A DNA stretch of 64,000 bases from Locusta migratoria (Eukaryota; Arthropoda; Insecta; Orthoptera; Acrididae), in contig CM048750.1 of the NCBI GenBank assembly GCA_026315105.1, forward strand, positions 73,587,797 to 73,651,796, read 5' to 3'. Positions 41,720 to 52,320 of the stretch are shown piece by piece (within the stretch, counting starts at the first letter, position 1; each line of letters begins with the position of its first letter). The translations under genes were made by a program, and so were the position numbers. The notes under the pieces were generated by a model, which was not told the origin of the DNA, did not search any database, and was given only the letters and a program-made list of their open reading frames with translations.

Positions 41720-42009
41720 CCTCAATTTACAAGTAGAATGAACAAAACACCTCTTGTGGTTTTGAAGAAAAAGGAATTGTTCTTTCACTAGTAAAATTTG
41801 ACTTTTTTTAGCACAGTAATTGTTATAAAACAGTTTCTGATTGTTTGGTGGGTCTCAATTTACTTGTAATAGCTTGTTACCATCTTCAGTACAAATTGAC
41901 CAAATTTCATGTTTCTAACCCCATTAGTTTATCAAATAATGGTACATGAAATTTTAAAAACTGTAGTTGTAGGAAAATCCATTTAAAGTTTAATATCGCA
42001 ATTCTAGTG

Positions 42010-42830
42010 TGTTATTAATGAGAATTACTTGCCACTAATAAGTTGCTGCACCATATTGAGCATCATCTGAATCATACTGATATTTTCTTTCCTTGGTCTC
42101 TTTTCTTTTCTGTCTTCCTTCTGTTGTGAAATTTAAATTAGCAACATCTGCTTTGCAGAGTCTCTCTTTATCTATTTGCCCCAGGGAGTTTGCACTATTT
42201 CCACTAGATTTTATGCCCAATAATTCAAAAACATCCTGTTTTCTAATTAAACCATCAGTAAAGCATAAAATAGCATCATATACTCCAAATTAGAGGGATA
42301 TAAGCTGAACAAATACAGTTTTCGGTAACCGTGTTCAAATGACAGAAATCACACATTAATTTAAATTTTGGGGTTTCCCATAAAGAGATTTCTCCAACAA
42401 TGTATCTTTACAAAGGTCTCTAGATGTGGGTTTAATTTTATTCATTACAGATGCAAGTAAAGAATGTTTGTGGTCATATCTGGCATTTCTCCTGTACTTG
42501 CACCAAGTATCACGATCATTCGGGCAAAGAGGAAAGCTCATGGAAAAAGATGGCCCATACAGTTTTCACTTTTTCTAAATCCCCTACATTTCTCCTTATG
42601 GCCAAGCCATAATAATTGTGTGAGACTTTTCTTTTAATAATGTACTTAACATGGACCACATTCTCGTCTGGGCATGCCCAATGCACTCTAATTTAGAAAT
42701 TGTGACATTAGGAACATCGGGTTTTTCTCCACATACCCGGACATAACCCTTGCTGTCACCGTCCCCTAAATATAGGTTGTCAGGAAAAACATCATAGCTC
42801 ACGAAAAAAATGTATTTATATAAAACAAAA
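42010..42830 (-). pseudogene. MULE-like (Mutator-type) transposase remnant
   Basis: Three minus-strand pieces follow each other in transposase order. 42802-42596: DNLYLGDGDSKGYVRV, then ISKLECIGHAQTRMWSML (a GDGDSK catalytic-region block and a K(L/E)ECxGHxQ(K)RM block). 42541-42356: PLCPNDRDTWCKYRRNARYD, HKHSLLASVMNKIKP, LYGKPQNLN (a CPxxxxSWC...K block and a LxGKTQNxN block). 42220-42035: LLGIKSSGNSANSLGQID with a basic tail. These fit a domain of Mutator-like transposases common in insects. Stops and frameshifts separate the pieces. Confidence 0.68.
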
Positions 42831-43012
42831 ACTGTATCACGCAGGAAATACCAGGCATTTCAAATATGCTAAAATCTAAAAATCGAATTTTTGAGCCAAC
42901 TTGCCCCCCGTCACCCCTACTAGCCCTTTCAGTCCCACATTATGAAATCAGCTTTGGAAAAATTAAAATTCAGTGTTTTCTGTATTAATACAGTGCAGTA
43001 ACTAACAAAATA

Positions 43013-43425
43013 TGTTTCCAGAATGAAACTTTCACTCTGCAGCGGAGTGTGCGCTGATTTGAAACTTACTGGCAGATTAAAATTGTGTGCCGGAACCGGG
43101 ACTCGAACCTAACCAGCGCACACTCCGCTGCAGAGTAAAAGTTTCATTCTGAAGACATTCCTTAGGCTGTGGCTAACCCATGTCTCCACCATATCTTTTC
43201 TTCCATGAGTGCTAGTCTTGCATGGTTCGCAGGAGAGCTTCTGTGAAATTTGGAAAGTACGAGGCAAGGTATTGGCGGAAGTACAGTTGTGAGGTGGCTT
43301 CGTGAATCGCGTCGGGATAGCTCAATCGGAAAAAAATCGGTAGAGCGCTTGCCCGCGAAAGGCAAAAGTCCCAGATTCGAGTCCCGGTTCCGGGACACAA
43401 TTGTAATCTGCCAGTAAGTGTCAAC
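43013..43425. mobile_element. SINE B, rearranged copy
   Basis: A left arm (CCAGAATGAAACTTTCACTC to GGAACCGGGACTCGAACC) is followed at once by an inverted arm (GCGCACACTCCGCTGCAGAG, AAAGTTTCATTCTG), then by the CCTTAGGCTGTGGCTAACCC / TTCTTCCATGAGTGCTAGTC spacer and a plus-strand tRNA-like block at about 43312-43395. An 11-bp insertion (AAAAAAATCGG) duplicates part of the A box. The order suggests a partial unit joined to a nearly complete one. Confidence 0.8.
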
Positions 43426-43679
43426 GAAATATGTGTTTTAAAATCTTTTGTCAATTTTTTATATCATGTATTTCATGCACAACACAGGTATTTTATTACG
43501 TGGACGTTATTTTCTTAATAGTTAACAGTGCCAGATCAATAATGCTAGCATAATATTCGCCACACCACCAAAGACAAGACAATTTCACTGCTGGAATAAA
43601 ATAAAAGGAACCACACTCACGCTTACACTCTCGACCACGTACAGACGGTAACGTAACACGACCTGCAAGATGGACAGAT

Positions 43680-44280
43680 TAATTATGCAGTGAAGGCTTT
43701 CACGACCGGCTGAAATAATTGCTGTTGAATCTTCCGGGTTATATCGCCGTGGTCGAAGAAACATACCTGCTCCTGACGTTTCGTCCAGAGCTGCGCTGGG
43801 CATCTTCAGAGGTGCTACTGGTAGCGGTGAGTCTTGCCGGCTGACGAGTCGGACATCGGAGAGCGGTATAAATACTGTCTAAATGGGGGCGTGGTCAAGT
43901 GTTCACCTGCGCAGCAGAGATAAGCATTGTCAAAGATAAAACATAACTTTCGATAGTCGATGGTCAAAGATAAAACCGTAACTACCTACTCTGAAGAGCC
44001 ACAGTACATATGTCATCAAGTTTCATTGCTTCTTCCTTTCTATTAAAATTATCCCCATGTTTGTATATTTCGATTGCTTCTCTGTACAGTCGTAGATAAA
44101 ATTTCCGTTTCGGAAACTTCACTTCATGATTTCCTGATTGGAAAACACGTTCAGCTACAACTGATTTCTCAATTTTACCCAGTCGGCAAAGACTTCTGTG
44201 TTCTTTCAGTCTTGTTGTATTCACTCTCCTTTTTGTAGTACCAATATACACTTGTAGTGGGACGGGCGAACACATGTCTT
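43680..44280 (-). mobile_element. Penelope-like element: GIY-YIG fragment and 3' tail
   Basis: The minus-strand frame at 44275-43982 contains QVYIGTTKRRVNTTRLKEHR (the YIG half of a GIY-YIG domain), AERVFQSGNHEVKFP, and REAIEIYKHGDNFNRKEEAM (the catalytic glutamate region). The 3' tail on the minus strand has ACCTCTGAAGATGCCCAGCG, GGACGAAACGTCAGG and CAGCAATTATTTCAGCC. The copy is truncated just before the GIY motif, at about 44280; the reverse transcriptase is missing. A one-residue insertion (NTTRLKEH) disturbs the usual NTRLKEH. Confidence 0.82.
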
Positions 44281-44850
44281 TAATCGGGTAAGAGGTTGCC
44301 TGAAAAACTGTTAATTCCGTTTTTACTTTTTTTGAGAAATTAAGGTTCTTCTTTATAACAGCTTAGAAGTTGTTTATGGCAGGCCTACAAACTTTGTTTA
44401 ACCGTGGATAGACTTCGTTTCCGAGTACCTCCCACTAACACACGAAAAATATTATCAAGTCCTTCCTCTCTAAGAAGTTCTCGCATTTAAAGAGGATATT
44501 AGTTTCATTTAAGACTTAGGTCCATGTGCACGACAGCCGGGAGTTACAAATAATTTCATAAAGTTTTCACCTGCAAGAGATTCTACCAAGTAAAATTCAC
44601 GTAAGTTATGCAAAAGTTTCTAAAGTTGGTTACCCTTCTATTTATATAACCAACGATGACATCTAATTAAACTTTCATATCTTCGCCGTTCACAAAAACG
44701 TACAGTCCCATTAAAGTTTGTTAATGTTCGAAAAAATTGCTAAAATGTACTCTTCATAGAAATAACTGTGGTAACGAATATTCCTTTCCATTTAAACCTT
44801 TTACACACTTCAATAAGATTCATTCTTCGTAATACATTTTAACAATCTTT
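44281..44850. other. Unassigned; possibly 3' UTR or downstream of an exon candidate
   Basis: AT-rich with no repeat recognised. If the exon at 44970-45113 is real, its transcript should end close to 44840, so this stretch would be downstream DNA. Confidence 0.35.
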
Positions 44851-44854
44851 CACA

Positions 44855-44860
44855 TTTATT
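44855..44860 (-). promoter_or_regulatory. Candidate poly(A) signal
   Basis: AATAAA on the minus strand, about 110 bp downstream of the stop codon at 44970 of the candidate terminal exon. A single hexamer in AT-rich DNA is weak evidence alone. Confidence 0.35.
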
Positions 44861-44969
44861 AATATGGCAAGATCTGTAGAACTTGACTTGACAATCGGAA
44901 CTAACTCATTTTTAAAAGAATTTTTTTTCCCATATATTCTTACAAGGAGAAAACTTAATAATTCTTTTT

Positions 44970-45113
44970 TTAGTAAATGTCTTCTTCGATTACGACGCAA
45001 CAACGGGCTGCCGTTTTTCCGTACTCCGCATGGCCGTCGACTCGCAACGGTTGGTGCCCAGCAATCACATCTTTGGTTCCGGCGTGTAGGACTCTGCTGA
45101 CCGCGTTGCGACG
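44970..45113 (-). CDS. Candidate 3' terminal exon of an unidentified gene
   Basis: On the minus strand a long pyrimidine tract (TTTGTTTTTCTGTTTC, then ATGTCTCTTCGACAG) ends at a consensus acceptor, followed by 47 codons of open frame with CpG-rich, protein-like composition: RRNAVSRVLHAGTKDVIAGH, QPLRVDGHAEYGKTAARCCV, VIEEDIY, stop. The exon starts in phase 0, and AATAAA follows about 110 bp after the stop. I do not recognise the family; there is no signal or membrane segment. Its upstream exons would lie at higher coordinates, possibly outside the window. Seen: acceptor, frame, signal. Inferred: a host gene. Confidence 0.38.
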   Translation of the reverse strand, partial: RRNAVSRVLHAGTKDVIAGHQPLRVDGHAEYGKTAARCCVVIEEDIY

Positions 45114-45393
45114 CTGTCGAAGAGACATGAAACAGAAAAACAAATACAAACTTTTAAGTACACAATTTATAAAAAATAATAACATGATCACAAACATTTA
45201 ATGAAACAAATTATCAATTTTAACGCTTACCGGACAAACTGAGCTTACAGAGTGGCTTGTGACGGGATGTAGCTCCTTGTGACACTACACATTTTTCCGC
45301 AAGAACACGGATTAATGCCGTACCAAGCGGCAAAACGTCGTACTAGAAGCATGTTGCTCATCAACAAAAATGCAACTTAAAGGACTGATGCAC
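45114..45393. other. Unassigned; possible intron
   Basis: No gene or repeat family recognised upstream of the exon candidate. Confidence 0.35.
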
Positions 45394-45592
45394 GCCGGCC
45401 GCGGTGGCCGAGGGGACTGAGGCGCCTCAGTTACGGTCTGCACGGCCACTACGAACGGGGGTTTGAATCCCCCCTCGGGCATGGATGTTTGTGTCGTCTT
45501 TAGTATAAGGTAGTTCATAAGTAGTTTGTAAGTTTAGGGACTGATGACCTCGTAGTTAAGTCCCATAAGCTTAACAAACATTTGGAACATTT
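45394..45592 (+). mobile_element. SINE A, plus strand
   Basis: Full length, with CTACGAACGGGGGTTTGAATCC, a B box altered at two positions. No clear target duplication. Confidence 0.9.
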
Positions 45593-46311
45593 TGATTTGA
45601 AAACATGAAGCTGAGTGTTGTGTACTATCTTAAACCACTTAGACGAGGGAGCCGTAATAGCTGCTCTGCTAAACGCTGGCTGTTTATGAGTCATTAGCCG
45701 CTGGCCCCTTTGTGGAGGCAGGTGCGTCGATCGCCGCCTGCAGGTGTCATTGTTCCGGATTCTTTGCCGTTAGGTGCCTGGGGCGGCCGCCGCAGCTCCT
45801 GGGGCACAAAGGCTTCGCACACAGCTGTTAGCGGCCGCCAATAGCTGCCATCACGAGCGGTACTCCAGCGACGGGGCTGTCGCCCGGCCTGCATTACGTT
45901 CCAGTGTAGCGTGACGACGCCGGGGCAATGTCCTCGTCCTCTTTCTTCCGGAAGAGCGATCGGCGCAGCAGATTGCAGCTATACGGGGTGTAACTGAATC
46001 TACAGGGTGAAGTGAAATTTGCGCGCTCGGGCTTCGCAGCGCGATTCCTCACATCCAACCAATATGTACATATACTAGCTGAAATCCACTTTGTCCAGTT
46101 CTCCTATCTCTTCTCTCTCTGTTGCGAGAGTGTAGGTCGGGGTGAGAGTTTAAAATAGGGAAAGATTAAGTTTTTAAAAACTCACAACCACCAACTTCGA
46201 ACCATATTCCTAAACATGCAAAAACGCTGGAACTGTGATTGCTGCTGTTTGACTCGTTTTCTAGGGGATGATATCACAAGTTCGCAGTTTTCCTTCCCTG
46301 CATATGATTGA

Positions 46312-46312
<1 letters not shown>
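45593..46312. other. Unassigned; GC-rich part at 45690-45960
   Basis: 45690-45960 is GC-rich with CpG (GGGCGGCCGCCGCAGC) and open on the minus strand for 66 codons without a domain. It could be a CpG island for a minus-strand gene that includes the exon at 44970-45113, but nothing in the sequence ties them. Confidence 0.35.

Positions 46313-46368
<56 letters not shown>
46313..46368. repeat. A56 homopolymer
   Basis: 56 consecutive A. It may be an expanded retroposon tail or an assembly-sensitive homopolymer; the sequence before it is not a recognised LINE. Confidence 0.9.
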
Positions 46369-46370
<2 letters not shown>

Positions 46371-46469
46371 ATTATAGCTCGTGAGCCCCCAGACAAATTG
46401 AATATTTGTCGCAAATTGTTTTCACACCATGTGCCTGTCGCAAACACCGTTTATGTTCATGCCTATACG

Positions 46470-46860
46470 AATCTTTATATATAAAGCAGAGTGTCCGTAT
46501 GTTTGTGTGTACGTGTTGCATACAAATCTATAGTTTCGTTCCAATCTTTACTAAATTCTGAACACTTAAGCTTCAATCTAAGAGGACGCTCGCCGTAAGT
46601 GGAACAGTCACGTGCGATACATAGTTCACGAGATATGACGTCATACACAATGAGATGCGTGAAAAACTGCTGCATTTATCAACAATGCTGCTCATTTTCT
46701 CCTAAACCACTGGACCGATTTCAACCAAATTTAGTACATACATTCCTTGCCGTGAGTTAACAATTGCGGCAGGGTTAAGAATCACATACGACACATGATT
46801 CAGAAGATATGATGTCATAAACAATAGGAATCGCAATAAACTGCTACATAACGCGGCCAG
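46470..46860. repeat. Repeat related to the array in the hAT element
   Basis: TTGCATACAAATCTATAGTT, TCGTTCCAATCTTTACTAAA and CACTTAAGCTTCAATCTAAG match 18525-18600 (ATTGCATGCAAATCTACAGT, TTCCAATCTTGATGAAA, CACTTAACCTTCAAAGCAAG). The following TCCTAAACCACTGGACCGAT / TTCAACCAAATTTAG stretch is a common insect repeat motif often found near Helitron-type elements. ACGAGATATGACGTCATA and AGAAGATATGATGTCATA are internal repeats. Confidence 0.6.
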
Positions 46861-48225
46861 ACTTTATAAGAACTTTATGAGAATGAGAGTACTTAGCGAC
46901 TTGCAACAAACTTTAAAGATAATTTCAAACGATAAAACTCTTCTGGGTATTGGACCGCATCGTCAATATATGAAATATTTCACCAACGTTTCGTCCACTA
47001 TTGCAAACCGCCATCTTCTGGGTGTTGCAAAATCCGCTAACTGCATAAATCGGGTGCAAAAACTGCTAAGGCAATATATCAGTATTTTAATGTACAAAAC
47101 ATAAGCGCAGATTTCAGCCATTTATTATGAGTAATTAATTATTTTTTACTTATTTTTGAAAAAAATTCTGAAGTCTTTAACTTTGATAGTTTGAATGGGA
47201 CGAGTTTCTGGCGATGATCTCAATTTCGCTTATCTTGCAGTTAGCGGCTTTTGCATTTGGGCTACTCAATTATTAACGCAGTCTTTGACTGATTTATAAT
47301 TAAAATGTTTTTATAGATGATAATTAACTAATCTAAAGGACACACTTTAGTTAAGGCTCGAGTGTTCCAGACGTAAAATATCTCTAATGTATGCAGCCAT
47401 TTATATGTTTTAATGTCTCAATCTAATTTTTTCTTTTCATATACAACTCTGGCCACAGTCGGCAAAGGAACTTTATGTTTCAACTCCACCTCATAGATGT
47501 AGTGAGTACAAACCAAAGCTTACTCAATCAAGTGATTTGAACGCATAAGTTTTTATAAATTCACTGCTGCAGTTAGTATCCACGGTTAATTATTAGAAAA
47601 AATGTAGATGTAGAAACTAAACAGATTATGTAACTAATGGAAAACAACTCTGCAATAACAGGAGACACTTTGATAGTAACCTATAATATGGCAATATTGG
47701 CTGATCAACGATATTAATTACACGTAACATCGAGTGTCGGTCCGTAACTGTTGAACGTTCCACCACCGCTGCTCTGATCCACGTGAAGCAACTGAATAAC
47801 GTACTACTTCTTAATCCAGGAAGGTACTGAATTATGTAATTCTTAGGTGCACCGAGATGAAAAGAAAAAGAAAAAAAATCAATTTGTGCGGCATGTCAGT
47901 CTGCGCATGGTTGCTGCAGGGTTAATCACTGAAAGGCTCGAGTAGTTTCCTGACGTGTCCTTATACACAGACCGGCTACTAGGGCTCCTTCTCCGAATAT
48001 GAACGAAGGTTAGCGAACTCATACGAAGCCGACGATTCGAGATCGGGTGGAAACCTTCTCACATACATATTCCATCTTGCTTTGTGTATTTCATAATTAT
48101 AACTAAGGCGTACTGAATAATTATTAAAAATGCATAGGTCTTAGTCGAATTAATTATATAGTCTGAAAGTGGCACATTAGGAAATAACATTTACCTTTAA
48201 TGATAAGAGAGGAAGGTACGGCACT
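46861..48225. other. Unassigned 1.3-kb stretch
   Basis: A 75-codon plus-strand frame (46877-47104) shows no domain. The rest is AT-rich with nothing recognised. Confidence 0.4.
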
Positions 48226-48369
48226 GGTAAGATGTCCAGTGTAGCGTAGTGGATAGCGCGTTAGCTGGATCATAAATGGTTTTCGGACACTCTTATTTAT
48301 TAAATAGAGCTATGTTTCGTGATATCGAGAGTTGTGCACCTGCAAGAGCCCTCCCTCTTAAATGTGCGT

Positions 48370-48510
48370 TTCTTCTATTTCGTGAAAATGCTATGAAATA
48401 TGTACCAAAGAAATGCAAACATGCACAGGCACATAAACTGAGGAGATACTGTGATAATAAATATTGTAAACAACGTTCTGATTTAGTATTTCCATATATT
48501 AAGTAATAGA
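48370..48510 (+). repeat. Inverted pair, left member, with Cys-containing frame
   Basis: CACATAAACTGAGGAGATAC, then TGTGATAATAAATATTGTAA, resembles the minus strand of 48840-48960. Translated, both give AHK(L/V)xRYC(D/N)NxxC. The frame here ends SDLVFPYIK. I do not know the family. Confidence 0.45.
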
Positions 48511-48764
48511 TATATCTGGCAATTGTTTCTTAATGATACTGAAGTGTGTAAATTGCAGCAAATTGCCTTCGTTCTTTCAATCTTTCTGCTCTCTCTACTT
48601 TTTTTTAAATTTTTATTTTTTATTTTTATTTTTCAATACCTTGAAAGTCACCAATTAGAATGAATGCATCTGCTAAAATCTTTTTCTCATGCATGGTTTA
48701 TATAGACATTTTTAATGTAGATTTACCTTTTCTTAGCTGAGGTACGACTGTGTTCGTTACTTTA

Positions 48765-49000
48765 TTGTGCGCTAAAATAAAGTGCATAGGTAACAGTGTT
48801 TCCTTTTATAGCTACAATAACAACAGAATAATAATTCCACAGAACTCTAGTACTTAATCTACATACGAAATAAGGGCCTACTAATGTCATCACTCTTTCA
48901 CAGGAGTCATTGTTACAGTATCTCCACACTTTATGTGCACATGCATCAGTAGCCCATGTTTGCAATTCGTTGGAATGTACATTGCAGTGATGAAACAAAA
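48765..49000 (-). repeat. Inverted pair, right member, with Cys-containing frame
   Basis: The minus-strand frame includes ACAHKVWRYCNNDSCERVMT, then LVGPYF. DNA identity with the left member is highest over about 40 bp (CACATAAA-TG-GGAGATACTGT...). Either an unknown dispersed element with inverted orientation or two exon-like relics. Confidence 0.4.
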
Positions 49001-49098
49001 TATGACAGGTCGCGAACCATCGCCCACGCGAATTTGCTTCAAAATCAAACGCGCTATCATTACGCTCGTCTCGTGTCGGACAAGGCAAATGTTATTTG

Positions 49099-49195
49099 CT
49101 GGCCGTACGCAGTGGCCGAGCGGTCTGCGGCGCGCCAGTCACCGTCTCCACGGCAGTGACGTCGCCAAGATATTGTCAGAGGGGGGGGGGGTTCC
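49099..49195 (+). repeat. Degenerate tRNA-headed sequence
   Basis: GTGGCCGAGCGGTCTGCGGC, then CAGTCACCGTCTCCACGG, resembles the SINE A head, but the B box is lost (a G11 run followed by TTCCGACTT). Probably an old SINE. Confidence 0.45.
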
Positions 49196-49397
49196 GACTT
49201 GTTAAAGAGAAATTTACTAAGCCTCATGTTTTCATTTATTCTAAATACAAATTTAACATATTTATATTTTATGTAGATAGTTTGCGTTTGTTAGACCTTC
49301 TTACAAATACTACAGTATTTTATATACAAAATTGAGGAAAACATTTCTTAAAAATTTTTTCAATGTACTCCAGCAGAACCTTCAGTTGTTATTCCAA

Positions 49398-49576
49398 GCA
49401 GGCCGCGGTGGCCGAGAGGACTAAGGCGCTCCACTCACGGTCTGCACGTCCACTACGGTCGGGGGTTCGAATCCCCCCATCGGGCATGGATATTTGTGCC
49501 GTCCTAGTTCATAAGTAGTTTTTAAGTTTAGGGACTGATGACCCCGTAGTTAAGTCCCATAGACTATACAAACATT
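49398..49576 (+). mobile_element. SINE A, 12-bp TSD
   Basis: Head (CAGGCCGCGGTGGCCGAGAG), B box and tail present; short internal deletion after GTGCCGTCC as in the 7340 copy. Perfect repeats TTGTTATTCCAA at 49386-49397 and 49577-49588. Confidence 0.95.
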
Positions 49577-49588
49577 TTGTTATTCCAA

Positions 49589-50418
49589 ATGAACTCAGAT
49601 TATCAGAATGAGAATCGTTTCTTTGTGTCTGAATGTTGGCAACGACACGGTTGCATGTCACCAAGCTCGATGCCTGTAAGCCACGACTGTAGCTCGGTGT
49701 TACGCAAAATTTGCATTAATGTTTGCATCAGCATAAGTACCTTGCGTACTCATTTAGGGAGCGTAAGTCTATAATCTCTTAACGTCCGTTTATTTTATTT
49801 CCAAGATTATTGGTTCTTTTACTCTTGTTGTCATTGCAACGTATCCATCCTCTAGATAAAATATCACTCTCAAACCTAACTTTAAAAAGTATTACACGTA
49901 CTGAGTGCGGGGCCTTATGACATACTGGAATATTGCCACTCCAAATAACGACTCCACTGCTAACATTAAACTGCTGTAAAAAGATAAATAAGTAATAGTA
50001 CGTATTTTAACTTAGCATAACGCTAGTGGACGAATGAAAGTCGGTTTTTCTCGTCTTTCTTGTTATGAAGTTATCAATAATTGGAAACTATCTTAACAGC
50101 AAAAAAGAAATAAACGGCAGCAGTTACATTACATTCCACTGCAAGTAAGAACTGTACTGCAGTGCTTAACATAGCAATAATGGAGTAAGGCCAACAATGC
50201 ACAATGGCTAAAGGAGGACTGGGCAATAGCTGATGCTGTTATACATGTAGCGATAAAATATATAGATGGCGTTGTTGACTGTACTCTTTTTCGTCGTACA
50301 TTCCGTTTACTATATGGTGGCTAGGTAGTGTCTTATTTCATTTCGTCCCTTCGGAGGTTAACGTCCACCATCGACCATCGGACCCCCAAGACCCCCCCTC
50401 CCCCTTTGGCTATGTCCT
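49589..50418. other. Unassigned
   Basis: No gene or repeat family recognised. Confidence 0.4.
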
Positions 50419-50419
50419 T

Positions 50420-50576
50420 GTGCACGGCCGCTACAGTCGGGGGTTCGGATCCCCCCTCGGGCATGGATGTTTGTGTCGTCTTTAGTATAAGGTAGTTCAT
50501 AAGTCGTTTGTAAGTTTAGGGACTGATGACCCTGCAGTTAAGTCCCTTAAGCTAAACAAATATTTGAACATTTTCA
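50420..50576 (+). mobile_element. SINE A, 5'-truncated
   Basis: Starts within the head (GTGCACGGCCGCTACAGTCG) and runs to the tail (AAATATTTGAACATTTTC). It abuts a SINE B directly. Confidence 0.88.
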
Positions 50577-50820
50577 GAATGACACTTTCACTCTGCAGCG
50601 GAGTGTGCGCTGATAAGAAACTTCCTGGCAGATTAAAATTGTGTGCCGGAACCGGGACTCGAACCTGGTACCTCTGCCTTTCGCGGGAAGTGGAATTGTG
50701 TGGCGGTGTCGTGAGTCGTATCGGGGTAGCTCAGTGGTAGAGCGCTTGCTCGCGAAAGGCAATTGTCCCTGGTTCGAGTCCCGGTTCCGGCACACAATTT
50801 TAATCTGCCGGGAAGTTTCA
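50577..50820 (+). mobile_element. SINE B, compact copy with inverted arms
   Basis: Left arm AATGACACTTTCACTCTGCA to GGGACTCGAACCTGGTACC; plus-strand tRNA-like block at 50720-50791 (TCGGGGTAGCTCAGTGGTAG, B box GGTTCGAGTCCC); right arm CACACAATTTTAATCTGCC, GGGAAGTTTCA. The left arm itself contains a partial inverted tRNA-like piece (TGCCTTTCGCGGGAAG), so the unit can fold over most of its length. Confidence 0.88.
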
Positions 50821-51189
50821 ATAGCCTTCTTACATCATGACGCGGTACAACACCCAGAAAACTTTTATGTCATCTGACTCTGGCCGCGGAAGCCTACGTA
50901 ATTATATTTTTTTATTTGCTAATGTGCCACTTTCAGACACAGATTGTAATTAATCGTACTAAGAAAGACGTGCTTTTGATCATTCTTCAGTGTGCCATTT
51001 CTCTGAAAAAGCAAAACCTGAGTTATAATAAGAAAATCATGAAATACACAAAGCAAAATATCGTACGGCAGGAAGTGTTTCCACCCGATCCCAAATTGTC
51101 GGCTTCTTAGCAGTTCGGTAAACTTCGTTACTGTTCGGAGGTGGAGCTGTATTAGCCGATCTGTTAGTAAGGTCAAGTGTTTGCTGTGG
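50821..51189. other. Unassigned
   Basis: A minus-strand frame of 171 codons begins in the GC-rich block and runs through here; its last part is AT-rich and shows no domain, so it is not called. Confidence 0.4.
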
Positions 51190-51800
51190 ATAACGGTTGC
51201 AGCCGCTGTTGAGAGCTCCCCTGCTCGGCACGCGATGGCAGCGCGAGCAGCAGGTGGCTGCGCCGGCCTAATTATAAGTGGCCAGCGCGGCGCGGCGCAG
51301 CGCCGAACGGGTTGGAGCCCGGCGCGCACGCCCACGGCCACTAAACTCTGCCCCGCCGGCGTCGGCGCCGGCTTCGTTATGATACGGCCACGGCCGGCAG
51401 TCCGACTCGGAGTATCGCGAAGAGAGCGGATCAAACGCGCCCATTAGGCTGGGGCCCCGTTTTTACGGCTTTCGCCTCCAAATAATAGTGATTACGGCGG
51501 CGGGGATGCGCCCGCGGCGGCCGGCGTGGTTTATGGGGATGTAATAACACGGCGCTGCCCCGGTGCGAAAACCACCCCCGGGCCACGCCTGACGGGGGAT
51601 GCCCGCGTCAGAAAGCCACGAGGCCCGCGGCGCAGCCGTGTGGGCGTCGACGGGCCGACCGCAGCGCGGCGTACAGCACCTGCCCAGCGTCCGCAGGCAC
51701 TAACGAGCGACCGACGATCACCTCGGCAGTGATGACCGCCAGGCCGACCGCAGCACCTCTGGGCGAGGCGCAGGCGTGGCGAGGGAAGTGTTGAGGTTTC
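51190..51800. other. GC-rich, CpG-dense block
   Basis: About 600 bp of very high CpG density (GCCAGCGCGGCGCGGCGCAG, GTCGGCGCCGGCTTCG) with AT words embedded (CCTAATTATAAGTGGCC, AAATAATAGTGATTACGG). No repeat family and no domain in its frames. Best read as a candidate CpG island; no adjacent first exon was identified. Confidence 0.5.
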
Positions 51801-51865
51801 AAATGTTTTAGTTAAGTGGCATACTATGCCTATGGAGACCGATCAAAATTTATACAGGGTGTTAA

Positions 51866-52095
51866 AAAAAGGTACGGCCAAACTTTCAAGAAACATTCGT
51901 CACACACAAAGAAGAAAAATATGTTATGTGGACATGTCTCCGGAAACGCTTAATTTCCATGTTAGAGCTCATTTTACACCGAAATGAAGAGTGATATATT
52001 GTTGGATGAGACATTCCCAGAAGTGTACCCGTGGAGGCCAATCAGCTGCTCATAGTGCCTGCACACACTGTACATGGTACGGAAACAACTGGTTC
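51866..52095 (+). mobile_element. Terminal fragment of a mariner/Tc1-type DNA element
   Basis: ACAGGGTGTTAAAAAAAGGT, ACGGCCAAACTTTCAAGAAA, then CATGTCTCCGGAAACGCTTA and CCATGTTAGAGCTCATTTT resembles an insect DNA-transposon end that I know from other insects' repeats. Only one end is present; SINE A follows. The class is my recollection, not proven by the sequence. Confidence 0.45.
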
Positions 52096-52107
52096 TCCCA
52101 AATGTTT

Positions 52108-52299
52108 CAAATGTTTGTATAGCTTACGGGACTTAACTACGGGGTCATCAGTCCCTAAACTTGCAAAATACTTATGAACTAGCTAATACTAAGGACGGAA
52201 CAAATATCCATGCCCGAGGGGGGATTCGAACTCCCGACCGTAGTGGCCGTGCAGACCGTGACTGGAGCGCCTCAGTCCCCTCGGCCATCGCGGCCTGCT
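52108..52299 (-). mobile_element. SINE A, minus strand
   Basis: Full length from tail (CAAATGTTTGTATAGCTTAC) to head (CGGCCATCGCGGCCTGC). Direct repeats CAAATGTTT at 52099-52107 and 52300-52308; since this word also occurs in the SINE tail, the duplication is only moderately informative. Confidence 0.9.
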
Positions 52300-52320
52300 C
52301 AAATGTTTTAGTATTATGCC

